NCBI GenBank assembly: GCA_028751875.1
Contig: CM054140.1
Coordinates: 12,446,985-12,510,984 of the forward strand
Reading direction: 5' to 3'
Length of the DNA: 64,000 bases
From: Rapana venosa
Taxonomy: Eukaryota; Mollusca; Gastropoda; Neogastropoda; Muricidae
Made by a program: the position numbers and the translations under genes. Below, one piece after another: positions 11,281 through 20,830 of this stretch. The notes under the pieces were generated by a model. It had not been told where the DNA came from. It saw nothing but the letters and a program-made list of their open reading frames with translations, and ran no database searches. Every line of letters begins with the position of its first letter. The stretch's first letter is position 1.

Positions 11281-11527
11281 AGGCGTCAGAGACCTCACTT
11301 CTCTAGGGGCCAGCATATTGAGAGCGGCGCCCATCTCCTCTCCCTCGCTGCTTTACTTTCCCTGACCCTAAAGAGGGCAGGTACCCATTTACAGCTGGGT
11401 GAACTGGGGGACTGCACTGAAGCCAAGGTGCTCAAACGGTCACCCATCCAACTGGTAACCACGCTCGATGCTGCTTAACTTTAGCTGGGGGGAAGCGAGT
11501 GCTCCGACCACTGAGCTATGCCGTTCC
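11281..11527 (-). mobile_element. SINE with chimeric tRNA / 5S rRNA-like head (family S2), minus orientation
   Basis: On the minus strand the head begins near 11527 with 'GGCATAGCTCAGTGGTCGGA', a tRNA-like A box. It then passes into a segment resembling the 5S rRNA internal promoter: 'AGTTAAGCAGCATCGAGC' followed by 'GTTGGATGGGTGACCGTT'. The body contains 'CAGTTCACCCAGCTG' and a tail region with 'AGAGAAGTGAGGTCTCTGAC'. The same family occurs at 19150-19470 and as a 3' fragment at 11785-11905. The 5S comparison is from memory of the conserved 5S sequence. Confidence 0.7.
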
Positions 11528-11784
11528 CAAAAGCGACTAACCAACAACTAAATCCACACTGGGAACTTGAGACAGTCTGCCCCACAGCTGACGACCACTG
11601 AATGACAGACAGTTCAGGCGTGACGTGGCCAGGGGAACTGGACATGCCAAACAGAATCTTGCTCCTGCTTAAGAACTGGCTCGTTTTGTATTACTCCTAC
11701 TCTGTATCATTGGATGGACAGGTGCAATCTATAAAACAATGGTGTACAGGTCCGATGTGTATTTGGAAATCACTAATGGAAAAG

Positions 11785-11905
11785 TAAAGCAGGGACAAGG
11801 GGGGAGATGGGCGCTGCCCTCACTATGCTGACCCCTAGAGAAACGATGTCTCTGACCCCTGGCTTCCCTACGACCTTATAGATTATGGGACACCTTTAAT
11901 TAATG
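11785..11905 (+). mobile_element. SINE family S2, 3' fragment
   Basis: It matches the 3' half of the copies at 11281-11527 and 19150-19470 ('AAGTAAAGCAG', 'GGAGATGGGCGC', 'ATGCTGACCCCTAGAGAA'). The tRNA/5S-like head is absent. The 250 bp between this fragment and the preceding copy hold nothing recognisable. Confidence 0.6.
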
Positions 11906-12165
11906 GAATGGCTTAAAGATGTTTAGTTAACAGCCCTCCCATACTGCCCCTCAGATTACGATCGTTCTATAGATTTTTGGATACACCACAAGGCCCTGGC
12001 TTAACACATGCTGGGAACAGATGACGTACCTGCACATCTCCTGGGCTTTAGAGATTCTTTGAAAAGTAGACAGGCCAATACTTGCAGTTCCCCGAAACAG
12101 GAAGGCCGTCTCTGATACAGTGTTTTGGCATCAGACGTAGTGCCTACAAAGTTCACCCTAAGATC

Positions 12166-12440
12166 CTTCTTTTGATTTTATCTTATATCCAAGATAATGG
12201 TATGAGCACATGTATGCTTTATTATTCATTTTACAATCATTCCCGTATTTAAGCAGTTTTGTCAATTTTGTGATCAATTCCCACCCGCCAATATATGGCC
12301 TACATTTTGTACAAGTGGAACAGATTTTTAACATGTGCGCAAGAATGTTTTCTGTTTGGTTGTACACTTGACCTCAGCTTATAGTCTCATCTGATGAATG
12401 TTTGGGAGAAGACCCCAGGGGAGTCCCTTGTGGCCGACAG
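12166..12440 (-). mobile_element. tRNA-headed SINE family S1 (diverged copy)
   Basis: It shares the family landmarks in the same order as the copy at 62015-62367: a TATCC-AGGATAATG-like start, 'CAATTCCCACC', 'ATGGCCTAC', 'GTGCGCAAGAATGTT', 'ACCTCAGCTTATAGTCTCAT', 'TTTGGGAGA'. The tRNA-like end is eroded. Confidence 0.6.
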
Positions 12441-13316
12441 CTCCACAAATCCGCCCTCTCTACCTAATCACGTAGGTGCCTTCAATGCTGTCTCTCCCTA
12501 GAGAATAAAATAGTCCGAATTGTCAGATAATGTGGTCCACATTCTGTCTTCCCCCAATGTATTTCTCCCCCTATGTATTTCGCCCCCTCTCTCGGGAAGG
12601 GGTACATATGTGGCCATGCCCCGATATATCACAGTGAGGTTAAGGCGTTGCCTTCAGGAAACCTTGAAGGGTAGATTAGGCCTTACTACTTTCCCCCTCA
12701 ATCTTCCATCAAGCCATGTTGCAATAAAACGTAGAGATCACGTAACTAGTGCACTATCAAGACCACAAGAAATGCATTGGTTTATGAAAAGTTACACATA
12801 CTCTTTGTTTCGTTCACAGCCAAAGCGTTTGATGGAAGAGGTACTGCCACCTAAGGAAACAGAGCCTGGCACAATTCCCTGGTGTCTCCCGATTTAGAAA
12901 CACAGCATTGGGCTGGTGCTTTTTTTTTTAGGCAAGGGAGGCAATTAGGACCACAAAATATTATCTATATCCTCCCCTCCCACCTCCCCACACTAGTTTG
13001 TTCCTTTCCTTCTACACCCCAATCCAGCCCCCTCCCTCCCCCTCTTCTCTCTTTTTCACCCTCCTCCTCTGATTTTCTTTCTCAGTCTGTACCCCCTACC
13101 TCCCCACCCCCTGGCCTTGTCCAGTCTTCCTGTCCCTGCTTTGGCCACCCTCCACCTTAAGCTTCCCAGTACTAGTCAGACAAAATTTCTGTCGATTTTC
13201 ACAGATTAAAAACAAAGTACAAATGAATGCACTGTGTACTTGTTTTGGGGATTGAGGACATAGAGCAATACCAGGTAGTCAGAGAACGTTGGAAATGATC
13301 ATCAAATCAGGATTGC
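12441..13316. other. No gene seen; pyrimidine-rich stretch
   Basis: There is no splice-consistent exon and no known repeat. 12960-13160 is strongly C/T-rich on the plus strand. A 125-residue open frame at 12520-12897 shows no domain. Confidence 0.5.
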
Positions 13317-13812
13317 TTGTGTTCATTACAGTGTCTCCGCTCTACTGCAGATACCTTGTGCCTACGAATACCTAGATTCAACCTATCCACTGTTGGCCGC
13401 CGCTCATTCTCTATTTCTGGTCCATCCATCTGGAACAACCTTCCTCTCTCTCTTCGCCAGAAACCTAGTTATGACACTTTTAAATCCAGCCTCAAGACAT
13501 ATTTATTTCAAACCTAAGACTTCCCCCCCTCCTGTTTCATATCTAACCCATGTTCTATCACTCTGCTAAAGTATACGGCCTGTGCGAGTGTATGTGTGCT
13601 TTTGAAAAACATTTGACTATCGAAACTTTATTTCATAGATTTTGACTGTATTGCACCATACCATGTTTGTAAATATCTGTTTGTTTAAACTTTTGATTAT
13701 TTATCATTGATTGCATGACTGTGTAAGATTAGGTTGAATGCATGCGCTTTGATTTGTCTTTGCAAGATATAGCGCTATATAAGTTCCATTTATTATTATT
13801 ATTATTTGACCT
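13317..13812 (+). mobile_element. LINE B 3' fragment (C-terminus, 3' UTR and ATT tail)
   Basis: The plus-strand reading gives 'DTLCLRIPRFNLSTVGRRSF' and 'SYDTFKSSLKTYLFQT', nearly the same as the C-terminus of the LINE at 8855-10468. A 3' UTR follows, ending 'GCGCTATATAAGTTCCAT' and (ATT)n at about 13788-13807. It is a severe 5' truncation. Confidence 0.85.
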
Positions 13813-13843
13813 CGCATAAGATTCAGCCTAAATAAATTCCATA

Positions 13844-13880
<37 letters not shown>

Positions 13881-14242
13881 ATGCTTCTTGTGCTTAGAAA
13901 GATAGCAGACGACAAAGGACTGAGAGGGTATAAAGTTTGCTGAGAAATGTAGACAAAATTCAATCCTACTAAACTAAAATTTTGTGCAAAATGAGTTTTG
14001 AGTCAACCATTAGTCTATTACAATTTTTGGGGGGGTATATTCCTTAGTACATAGGGAATGAATGGAAGAGTGAAATAGCAAAACAGAAGGAAAAGAAACA
14101 AAATTTAAAGGTGGTGTGTAGCCTTTCCCTCCTCCTCCTCTCCATGGCTGCTTCCTTCCTTCCACCCATCCATCTTCTCCCTGTCAGCCTCCTCCTCAAG
14201 GCCACCCTGGCTGCCCTCCCTGCTGCTGTCCAGCTTTACAGC
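13813..14242. other. Second ATT microsatellite and unique AT-rich sequence
   Basis: A second (ATT)n tract at 13843-13876 is preceded by 'AGCCTAAATAAATTCCAT', probably another LINE/SINE tail. The rest holds no recognisable feature. Confidence 0.5.
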
Positions 14243-14350
14243 AGGCCATGTCTGTCCATCTTTCCACCAGGCCATGTCTGCCCATCTTTACACCAGGCCA
14301 TGTCTGTCCATGTTTACACCAGGCCATGTCTGTCCATCTTTACACCACCA
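14243..14350. repeat. 26-bp minisatellite at the edge of an assembly gap
   Basis: About four copies of a 26-bp unit containing 'CAGGCCATGTCTGTCCATC' run up to the N gap. The gap probably reflects collapse of a longer array. Confidence 0.75.
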
Positions 14351-14357
14351 TTTTTCT

Positions 14358-14857
14358 NNNNNNNNNNNNNNNNNNNNNNNNNNNNNNNNNNNNNNNNNNN
14401 NNNNNNNNNNNNNNNNNNNNNNNNNNNNNNNNNNNNNNNNNNNNNNNNNNNNNNNNNNNNNNNNNNNNNNNNNNNNNNNNNNNNNNNNNNNNNNNNNNNN
14501 NNNNNNNNNNNNNNNNNNNNNNNNNNNNNNNNNNNNNNNNNNNNNNNNNNNNNNNNNNNNNNNNNNNNNNNNNNNNNNNNNNNNNNNNNNNNNNNNNNNN
14601 NNNNNNNNNNNNNNNNNNNNNNNNNNNNNNNNNNNNNNNNNNNNNNNNNNNNNNNNNNNNNNNNNNNNNNNNNNNNNNNNNNNNNNNNNNNNNNNNNNNN
14701 NNNNNNNNNNNNNNNNNNNNNNNNNNNNNNNNNNNNNNNNNNNNNNNNNNNNNNNNNNNNNNNNNNNNNNNNNNNNNNNNNNNNNNNNNNNNNNNNNNNN
14801 NNNNNNNNNNNNNNNNNNNNNNNNNNNNNNNNNNNNNNNNNNNNNNNNNNNNNNNNN
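14358..14857. other. Assembly gap, 500 N
   Basis: Exactly 500 undetermined bases, the usual placeholder for unknown length. Confidence 0.99.
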
Positions 14858-16891
14858 TCTTCTTAACCAAAAGCTGTAATAAAGAGGTGTTAAAAGTCGT
14901 CAGGGTTGGTCACTTTCATGGCATTATTGTCAAGGGTCACTGGGATGGTAATCATCTATTCTGTCAAGGCACCTCTCTCAGCTGGCTTCAGCATCTAAGC
15001 TACTTCTGTCACTGGCAGAGGCCTCAGCAGCTGGTGCCTTGAGCAAGTCGTATAAGAGAATGGTCCCTGACCTAAAGTGATACACAATACAATTACCAAT
15101 ACCATTGTTGGAAAATTTGTACTACAGTGCAGAAATCCTGGGGGTAGCCCCATTGGGCCCTTACCGTACAGTCCTGGGGACGGGATATAATACCTGACTC
15201 TGGAGATGTGTCCACTCCAGCTGGGTCTGATAAAGGGGATGATCGGAATCAGAATCGATCTTGGGGATAGCAGACTGGAGATTTGGTATGAGGGGCAGTT
15301 AATAAAAATAAAATTAATTAACAAAACACCTATGAAAAATAATCCCAAAACGATAACAGGAAAATAATAAATACAATCAGTTCTACAACAACAAAATAAC
15401 CATAACTAAAACTGACAGAACACTATATCAGTTTCAAGCTTGTTGTAACTCTAAGAGCAGTCTCACATTAATGATGATGTACAGATTTTGCAAAAATAAC
15501 ACCTACAACAACAACAAAACCAACAAACCTCCCCCTACCCCCACTATCGCAAATACACCTCCTGATCCAGAATGGGATAGCAAAATGACAGGGAGCCCAC
15601 TATTGACTGTCATAATCTCTGCACATGCCATTGGGATATCTTCCAAATTTCTAACTGTTACTAAATACAGCAGGTGTCTATAACTCAAGGGCATAGTTGA
15701 TATATGAAAGGAAATGCAAAGAGAATTGCACAGCAAATCACTACCATCCTTGATCATAACAACATAAAGTAAAAACATCTTGATCCTATGGTCCTTTGCA
15801 GCACCCTGATTTTCCTGGCAACTCCGAGTCTCAATGTCTTCTCTACTTACAAAAGTCTGTACATAAAGAGGTGTTATATAAAAGTCTTCAGGGTTGGGTC
15901 ACATTCCATGGTAATATAAACTTGTGCGTGGTGTGTGCGCGCTGCGTGCGTTTGTGTGTATTTGAATTTGTTAAACTGTAATCATTGGTTGGATTGCATG
16001 TGTGGGAGTGGAATGGATGTAAGCGCTTGATTTGGGGTTTTTTACAAGATTTTAGGCTATATAAATTCTATTTTATTAGTGTATATTATAATTATTGTCA
16101 AAGGGTCACTGGATGGTAATCATATACTTCTTGTCAAGGCACCTCTTCAGCTGGCTTTCAGCATCTAAGCTACTTCTGTCATGGCAGGAGGTCTTCAGCA
16201 GCTGGTGCCTTTGTCGAGCAGTCGTTAAGAGAATGTGTCACTGACCTAAAGATGATGACCACAATACAATAACAAGACAATAATTATGAAATTGTACAGT
16301 GCTGAATTCCTGGGGGGTAGCCCCATTGGGCCCTACCGTACAGTCCCTGGGGATAATACCTGGACTCTGGTGATGTGTCACTCAGCCTGGGTCTGATAAC
16401 GGATGATCTGCATCAGAAATCGGATTCTTGGGGATAGCAAGGACTGGAAGTTTGGTACAAGGGGGTGGTTAATCAAAAAATCAAATAATATAAACAAAAC
16501 AAACACCTATCAAAAACAATCCCAAACAATCCATAAATAAATGGACATACGTATCAAACAAAAACAGAAATAATTGATAATTCTATCAGTAACACACAAC
16601 AACGAAAATAAACCTAACAACAAAAACTGACAAGTGGCAAGCTTGTTGCAACTCTTAAGAGCAGCCTCACATTAACGATGATGTACAGATTTTGCAAAAA
16701 TAAAATCCACAACAAAACCACACCCACCCACACACTCACACTATTGCAAATACGGTTCCAGTTCAGAACTACCGACGATCGCAACCCATCTGCCTGCACT
16801 GTGCCAACAACAGCAACACCGATACTGGTACCAGTCGCCCCCCACCACTCACCTTTCGCCTTGGGCATGGTGGTTCTGTTTGGTGGGGGCT
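14858..16891. repeat. Second copy of the 31.18-33.21 kb block of the EB1 locus
   Basis: From the first base after the gap to about 16891, the sequence follows 31177-33209 in order and orientation, including the same internal tandem copies, the same inserted tail at about 15910-16090, and finally the splice donor and first bases of an EB1 exon. About 430 bp (15471-15900 against 31786-32216) are virtually identical, while the outer parts carry many single-base indels. This pattern fits an uncollapsed haplotype or noisy-read contig better than an old duplication. Confidence 0.85.
16853..16891 (-). pseudogene. Truncated copy of an EB1 exon edge
   Basis: It repeats the last 39 or so bases of the exon at 33168-33375 with its splice donor (minus strand, ...MPKAKG then GTGAGT), with one extra T. 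It then stops abruptly and unrelated CA-rich sequence follows. It cannot encode anything alone. Confidence 0.8.
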
Positions 16892-17560
16892 CACGGAGTC
16901 ACTCACACACACAAACACCAACCACACACACACACACACTCAACACACACACACACTAGCAACCTATTCAGCTTCTCCGGAACTTCCTGCTCGTTTCTCC
17001 CCCTCCACACAACACACAGACTCACTCACTCACATACACAAGCCACCAGCTTACTCACACACATTGTAAAATTGCAAACCCATTCTTTTTCATGTTCGAA
17101 ATGATTTTTTTTTTACATCTAGGAAAGATTCTGGCGCATGAAATTCAGATAATCTCTGCAGTCTTTTACTAGTGGGGTGGGTGAAAGTAATCAGAATTTC
17201 CCGTTTTACGTGAGACAGAATAAAAGTTGAAGTAAAAAAAAGGGGGGGGGTGAGATGGCTGAGGAAATGGATTAATACCAAACCCCACGTGCAATCTCCT
17301 ATATAAGAAAAAAGTATGACTTGTTAAGGTTGCTGCCTACAGGCGCGTGGTTGAGAGGTTGTAGTGGTCCCCACCCCCCCCCCACTATGTTTGTTTGATT
17401 CGTGTGTTGGTTGTGTGTGTTTGTGTGTGTGTGTGTGTGTTTGTGTATGTGTGTGTGTGTGGGGTGTGTGTTTGTGTATGTGTGTGTGGGGGGATGTGTG
17501 TGTGTGTGTGTTCATGTGTGTGTGTAGTGTGATTGTTTGCTTGTGTTGTTGTTTTATTAT
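16892..17560. repeat. CA and GT microsatellites with short unique spacer
   Basis: There are CA-type runs at 16900-16965 and 17005-17060 and GT-type runs at 17410-17525. The spacer (17065-17380) has no recognisable coding sequence. Confidence 0.8.
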
Positions 17561-17800
17561 TTTTTAAATTTTTGATTTTTTAAAATTCTTTTATGTCGAG
17601 GATGATGCAATAAAAACTTATGTGTTTTTACATCAAGTCCCCGTGTGTATGCAGTTTTGTAAATTGTCATCTGTTCCCACTGGCACTCAATGGCCTACTC
17701 TTACGAAAAGCGTGGCATGATTTTAACGTGTGTGCAAGATGTTCTGCGCGCGTTCACGCACGGGACCTCGGCTTTATTGTTCATACGAAGGACTCTGTGG
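17561..17800 (-). mobile_element. SINE family S1, partial
   Basis: It has the family landmarks 'GTCGAGGATGATGCA', 'TTTTGTAAATTGTCATC', 'GGCACTCAATGGCCTACTC', 'GTGTGCAAGATGTTCTG' and 'GGGACCTCGG'. The tRNA-like head is replaced by the GT run that starts near 17800. Confidence 0.7.
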
Positions 17801-17824
17801 TGTGTTGTGTGTGTGTGTGTGTGG

Positions 17825-17880
<56 letters not shown>

Positions 17881-17963
17881 TGGTGTGTGTGTGGTGTGGT
17901 GTGTGTGTGTGGGTGTGTGTGACGGGGGGGGTTTTGGTACTGATGGGTGGGGGCGGGGTTTTT

Positions 17964-18014
<51 letters not shown>
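17801..18014. repeat. (GT)n run followed by a 50-base C homopolymer
   Basis: GT units fill 17808-17920. Fifty consecutive C occupy 17965-18014, followed by a G-rich patch to about 18055. Open frames here are artefacts of the repeats. Confidence 0.9.
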
Positions 18015-18018
<4 letters not shown>

Positions 18019-18169
18019 TATCAGGGGGCGGGGGTGGGGGCGGAGAGGGGGAAGGCGGGCGAGAGAGGAAACAAAGCACCTTAGAAGAAAGAAAGAAGAG
18101 TGACAAATGCTTGACTGACAAATCATTCAGCATATAAAGCCAAGCAGGTTTAGGATGGTTTTCTCACAT

Positions 18170-18925
18170 CAGTTTTATACAGCCAGCAATAGCTGACATA
18201 AGGCTACTGCAGGTAGTTTGAACTTTGTGGATTATTTCTGAAAACCATTTGATAGGGGCGGTAGCTGACATAGAGTAGCTTACTATCTTTTATTTTGGGG
18301 CTGCAGTGTTGGATTTGGCTAGTGTTCATGTTCTTCAACTGATTTAATTTGACAGCACAGGCTATACAGAGTTGGACTTAGCGGTTAATTTTATTTTGTC
18401 AAAACGCTGACATTCAGGTGTTTAATTTCTGGAATCATTTGATACAGTGATGGCTGACATAGACTACTGTATACTGCAGTGTTGGACTTGACAGATTGAT
18501 TCTCTCAAATCATTTATTGATACAGCAATAGTTAACATAGACTAGCCTTCCACACACTGCAGTGTTGGGCTTAGCGGGTTCATGTTCTGAAATCATTAAT
18601 TTGATACAGCCATAGCTCACATAGACTACTATACCCTGCAGTGTTGGCCTCAACAGATCGATTTTCTCAAATCATATGATACAGAAATAGCTGACATAAG
18701 GCTACTGCAGTGTTGGACTTCTAAGTTTTATTTCTCAGATCATTCTATACTGCAATAGTTGACATAGGCTACCATAATTATGCGGCAGTGTTGGACTTAC
18801 CTGATTGTTTTTTTTTTTTTGATTTCTTATATCATTTTGATACTGAATAAAAATGACATAGGCTACCATAATTATACTGCAGATTGGACTTAACATGAGT
18901 TATTTCTCAAATCTGTTTGGTTTGC
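18170..18925. repeat. Degenerate tandem repeat, unit about 75-95 bp, about nine copies
   Basis: Each unit contains 'CTGCAGTGTTGGACTT', then 'TCTCAAATCATTTGATACAG' and 'ATAGCTGACATAGGCTAC' variants. Copies differ by substitutions and indels, so the array is old or poorly sequenced. Confidence 0.8.
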
Positions 18926-19149
18926 AGTTTTTTTGAGATACAGCGAGCAGCAGTGAGAGCTCATGTTGTAAGAACTGGACTGTTAGGACCCAAAGTTATT
19001 AGTAAGGTGTGTGTGTGTGAAAGTGTGTGTGTTTGTGTGTGGGAGATGCTGGTGTGTGATTTTTTTGTGTTGTGTGTGTGCCGTGCGTGCGTGCGTCGCG
19101 TGTATGTGTGTGTTTTGGTTGTGTGTGTGTGTGTTTGTTTTTTTTATCG

Positions 19150-19470
19150 AGGATAAAGAATAAGGGACGGATAGTTCAGTCGGTCTGGAGCAGATCGCTT
19201 TCCCCAGCAAGTTAAAGCAGCGTCGAGCTGTGTAGTTAACCAGTTGGATGGGTGACCGTTTGCGCGCCTTGGCTTCAGTACAGCTCCCCAGTTCACCCAG
19301 CTGTTAAATGGGTAACTGCTCCTCTTTAGGGTCTAAGGGGAAGTAAAGCAGTCGATGTAGAGAGGAGATGGCGCCGACCTCAATATGCTGGACCTAGAGA
19401 AGTGAGGTCTCTGACGCCCCTCGCTCCTCCTACGACTCTTATTGGTTATGGGGACTCTTCTTACTCCTTT
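19150..19470 (+). mobile_element. SINE family S2 (tRNA/5S-like head), plus orientation
   Basis: The head reads 'GGATAGTTCAGTCGGTC' (A-box-like), then 'AGTTAAAGCAGCGTCGAGC' and 'AGTTGGATGGGTGACCGTT', which resemble the 5S internal promoter. The body and 3' end match the minus-strand copy at 11281-11527. A GT run precedes it (19005-19140). Confidence 0.7.
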
Positions 19471-19690
19471 CCTTTAATGGAGTAAGCACTTTGTGTGCTT
19501 TGTTACATCCTGTCCCGTGTGTTATGCGGTTAGGTTTTGTAAATTCTGTCATCCGTTCCCACCAGCACACAATGGCTACTCTTACGAAAAGCAGTAACCA
19601 GGATTTAACGTTGTGCCGCAAGATGTTCTGTGTTCTTGACGAGTGCGTTCGAACACGGGACCTCGGGTTTGTAGTTTTGTCCCGAAGGGA
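19471..19690 (-). mobile_element. SINE family S1, partial
   Basis: The family order is present ('TAAATTCTGTCATCCGTTCC', 'ATGGCTACTCTTACG', 'AAGATGTTCTGTG', 'GGGACCTCGGGTTT'). It ends in another GT run where the tRNA-like head should be. Confidence 0.65.
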
Positions 19691-19849
19691 CGTGTGTGTG
19701 TGTGTGTGTGTGGTGGTAGTGGGGGTGTGTTTGTGTGTGTGACATGTGTGTATGATTGTTTTATTCTTTTGTTTCAAGATGAATACGGAATGAGAGACTA
19801 ATGTGCTTTTTAATTGGTTTTTATAGTCTCGCCAGCTGTGTGTGTTTAT

Positions 19850-20060
19850 TTTTTTTAAAATTTATTCTTGTTATTTCGAGGATAATGAATAAGCACGCGC
19901 GTTGAGCAGTGGGTTTAAAGAAATTTTGCTCTATCACCATGCGCCAATCCCATGTATCATGCCCTGTTTTGTAAATGTAGTCATCCGTCCTACGGGCACC
20001 ACAATGACTCTTTTCCAAAAAAGCTGAACGGGTCTTAACGTGTGCACAAGATCTCTGTGT
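19850..20060 (-). mobile_element. SINE family S1, partial
   Basis: It begins with 'TATTTCGAGGATAATG', followed by 'TGTAAATGTAGTCATCCG', 'GGGCACCACAATG' and 'TTAACGTGTGCACAAGAT'. It runs into a GT repeat at 20057. Confidence 0.65.
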
Positions 20061-20257
20061 GTGTGTGTGTGGTGCCACGCGCGCGCGTGTGTGTGTGTGT
20101 CTGTTATAGGTTTTGTTGCAATTGTTTTTTCCGGGAGTGTGGTGGAGGGGGGCAGGGGGGGTGTCGTTGGTTTTTGGTGGGGGGAGGGGGGGGGGTGGCG
20201 AGGGTGTTACCTTCGTTTTATTTTCCCTTTAAAAATATATCCCTGGTCAAATTTCAG

Positions 20258-20425
20258 CAGCAGCAGCCACAGCCCCGAACCAAAAACAGACAAACAAACA
20301 AAAAATGAGTGGCGAAAGCTCAGCAGCATCGATGGACGACAGAGAGCAGAAAGTGCTGGCCATTCTGACTTATCTGGAGCAGGAGCAGACAACTGGCCAA
20401 GTGAAAGAAGAGGAGTGTTTGGATT
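20258..20425 (+). CDS. First coding exon of an unidentified gene (possibly SGT/SGTA-like)
   Basis: A splice acceptor (TTTCAG, 20252-20257) precedes a CAG-rich 5' UTR. The start codon is at 20305 in an AAAAATGAG context, and a donor GTGAGT follows at 20426. The 121 coding bases give 40 residues plus one base: 'MSGESSAASMDDREQKVLAI', then 'LTYLEQEQTTGQVKEEECLD'. The pattern of hydrophobic residues followed by 'LD' is loosely like the N-terminal dimerisation segment of small glutamine-rich TPR co-chaperones (SGTA/SGTB), but I could not find a second exon to test this. Codon use and splice signals look genuine. The gene runs rightward, converging on the EB1 gene. An upstream non-coding exon is implied but was not located. 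Confidence 0.5.
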
Positions 20426-20439
20426 GTGAGTTACCTTGG

Positions 20440-20830
20440 AGTTTCTGTTGCTGTTGAGCTGTGTTGTAGTGTGCTGTGTTGTAGTGTGTTGTGTTGTAGT
20501 GTATTGGGTCCACCAATTCGTCTGTGTGGAAAATGCTATGAACTTGTTAAAAGGTGTGCCAGTAGTCGGTTGCTATCCACACTACATCACACACACAAAA
20601 GCAGACAAGGAAAAACACAACACCCAAAAGTTTGGCAGAGCAAAATTTCCGTTTCTTTAAAAACCTTCAGGCTAAAAGATTGGCCAACTCTTTCGGCACT
20701 CCTTGCGTTGTATTGTATTGTATTGATTTGTGTTGTGCAACATTGTATTATATTGATTTGTGTTGTTACATTGTATTGATTTGTGTTGTGTTACATTGTA
20801 TTGTATTGTTGATTACCTTGTAATTATTCT
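20440..20830. repeat. Degenerate TTGTG/ATTGT pentanucleotide-type repeat
   Basis: Units of GTGTTGTAGT (20455-20505) and TTGTATTGATTTGTG (20700-20815) alternate with unique sequence. The second part is the complement of the (CAATA)n tail seen on SINEs at 31410 and 54260. Confidence 0.6.

Noticed and set aside
11400..11527. Possible 5S rRNA gene fragment
   Set aside because: Only the internal-promoter region resembles 5S; it is embedded in a repeated SINE with a tRNA-type head.
17690..18137. Long open frames on both strands with poly-Val/Cys, poly-Thr/His, poly-Pro or poly-Gly
   Set aside because: They are translations of the GT run and the 50-bp C tract, open on both strands at once, with no codon or domain signal.
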